Assembly (NCBI GenBank): GCA_946637545.1
Contig: CAMPBI010000005.1
Span: 1 to 32,314 of the forward strand
DNA length: 32,314 bases
Source of the DNA: an uncultured Clostridia bacterium
GTDB taxonomy: Bacteria > Bacillota > Clostridia > Oscillospirales > Acutalibacteraceae
Direction of reading: 5' to 3'
Of this stretch, positions 31,767 to 32,314 are shown one piece after another. The position numbers and the translations under genes were made by a program. How positions within the stretch are numbered: the stretch's first letter is position 1; every line of letters begins with the position of its first letter. Under the pieces are notes generated by a model. It saw only the letters and a list, made by a program, of their open reading frames with translations. It was not told where the DNA came from and ran no database searches.

Positions 31767-32213
31767 TTGAAAAAAATAATACCCTTTATCTGCTTGCTGG
31801 CACTCCTTTTGACTGCTTGCTCGCAAAATAACAAATCCCCCAAAATTATTACCGCGTCTGAATTTGACGCGGTGTATAAAATGGGGGATTTCAGTTTTGA
31901 CTGCACTGTAAAATGGCAAAACTCCACGGCGTTTGTAACCGTCAAATCCACTAACGCGGCAGGTATGACAATAAGCTGCGACGGACGAAAGGTTACTTTT
32001 TCAAAGGGAAAAATGCTCAAACGCGTGCCAAAGGATAATGTCGATTCTTCAAATCCGGCACGGCTTTTGTGGGAAATTTTCAGCGCCATTGAAAACGGCG
32101 GAACAAAAACCTCGCTCGGCGATTTTGAAGTGGTCTGCGATAAAAAGGGGAATATTCAGAGCATAACGGTTGCCGACATTTCTCTGACAAGAATCAGCCA
32201 TCTCAAAAATTGA
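31767..32213 (+). CDS. Small hypothetical lipoprotein
   Basis: I do not recognise this 148-residue protein. It has a clear lipoprotein signal: MKKIIPFICLLALLLTAC with the lipidated Cys18. The mature part is about 130 residues of mixed beta character (DFSFDCTVKW, GMTISCDGRKVTF), resembling small DUF-type lipoproteins common in Clostridia. The start is a TTG at 31767, since no in-frame ATG precedes the signal peptide, and the ribosome-binding site is weak. It lies 26 bp after nnr and may be co-transcribed. Its end overlaps the stop of a minus-strand gene that enters from the right. Confidence 0.65.
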   Translation: MKKIIPFICLLALLLTACSQNNKSPKIITASEFDAVYKMGDFSFDCTVKWQNSTAFVTVKSTNAAGMTISCDGRKVTFSKGKMLKRVPKDNVDSSNPARLLWEIFSAIENGGTKTSLGDFEVVCDKKGNIQSITVADISLTRISHLKN

Positions 32214-32314
32214 TTTTAATTAAGCCGCCCTTGCGTGTTTTTCCGCTGTTCCACAGCTCGTCAAAGTCGAGCCATTCCCAGCTGCTGTATGTAACGGCTT
32301 TAACCATCATCGTA
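32203..32314 (-). CDS. C-terminal end of a minus-strand gene (truncated by window edge)
   Basis: Too short for the ORF track. The minus-strand frame is open from the window edge to a TGA at 32203-32205 and reads TYSSWEWLDFDELWN then a Lys/Gly-rich tail ending GGLIKINF. The residue composition is like a real protein C-terminus, and the coding end overlaps the end of the small lipoprotein gene by 11 bp, a common convergent arrangement. The family is not recognised from this fragment. Confidence 0.5.
   Translation of the reverse strand, partial: TMMVKAVTYSSWEWLDFDELWNSGKTRKGGLIKINF

Overview
The window looks like chromosomal DNA from an anaerobic, low-to-moderate GC, Gram-positive Clostridia-type gut bacterium (Oscillospirales/Ruminococcaceae-like). 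This is inferred from gene content: a glycyl radical enzyme with its oxygen-sensitive activase, a long-form HPF, SpoIIE/RsbU-type phosphatase signalling, MltG, Dlt-like surface acylation genes and an intracellular GH29 fucosidase. Shine-Dalgarno sites are strong and several promoters match the sigma-A consensus with 17-bp spacers. Genes are dense and mostly in short operons. I see no rRNA, tRNA, CRISPR array, insertion sequence or phage genes.

Region by region. (1) 309-5876, plus strand: a four-gene operon of a DUF2156 protein, a MATE transporter fused to an RsbW-like ATPase domain, a GNAT acetyltransferase, and a membrane sensor with HAMP, SpoIIE-type PP2C phosphatase and RsbW-like ATPase domains. 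No STAS antagonist or sigma factor lies nearby. (2) 5875-6097: a terminator facing the minus strand and the decayed C-terminal end of a minus-strand gene, probably radical SAM. (3) 6187-11275: an orphan membrane-anchored protein, a GH29 alpha-L-fucosidase, then convergent PIG-L deacetylase and Gfo/Idh/MocA oxidoreductase genes, together suggesting glycan or sugar-derivative catabolism. (4) 11427-15036: a two-gene heterodimeric ABC exporter. (5) 15188-17309: HPF, then a sortase-like protein whose catalytic His position holds Asn, coupled to a four-helix membrane protein.

(6) 17345-22235, minus strand: a tightly coupled operon of aldehyde dehydrogenase, glycyl radical activase and a glycyl radical enzyme of the Cys-x-Glu (non-PFL) class with an extra four-cysteine motif. 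(7) 22435-27154, plus strand: a Dlt-like four-gene operon (SGNH protein with a C-terminal FN3-like domain, MBOAT acyltransferase, acyl carrier protein, acyl-AMP ligase), probably an extracellular polymer acylation system whose acyl group cannot be read from the sequence. (8) 27196-28676, minus strand: a GNAT acetyltransferase and MltG. (9) 28775-32213, plus strand: an HPr-kinase-like P-loop protein, a DUF4430 lipoprotein, the bifunctional NAD(P)HX repair enzyme and a small lipoprotein. A truncated minus-strand gene enters from the right edge.

The best candidates for under-described biology are the Dlt-like operon, the glycyl radical operon, the MATE-ATPase/phosphatase locus and the degenerate sortase pair. 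Family assignments come from reading motifs in the translated sequence; no database search was run.
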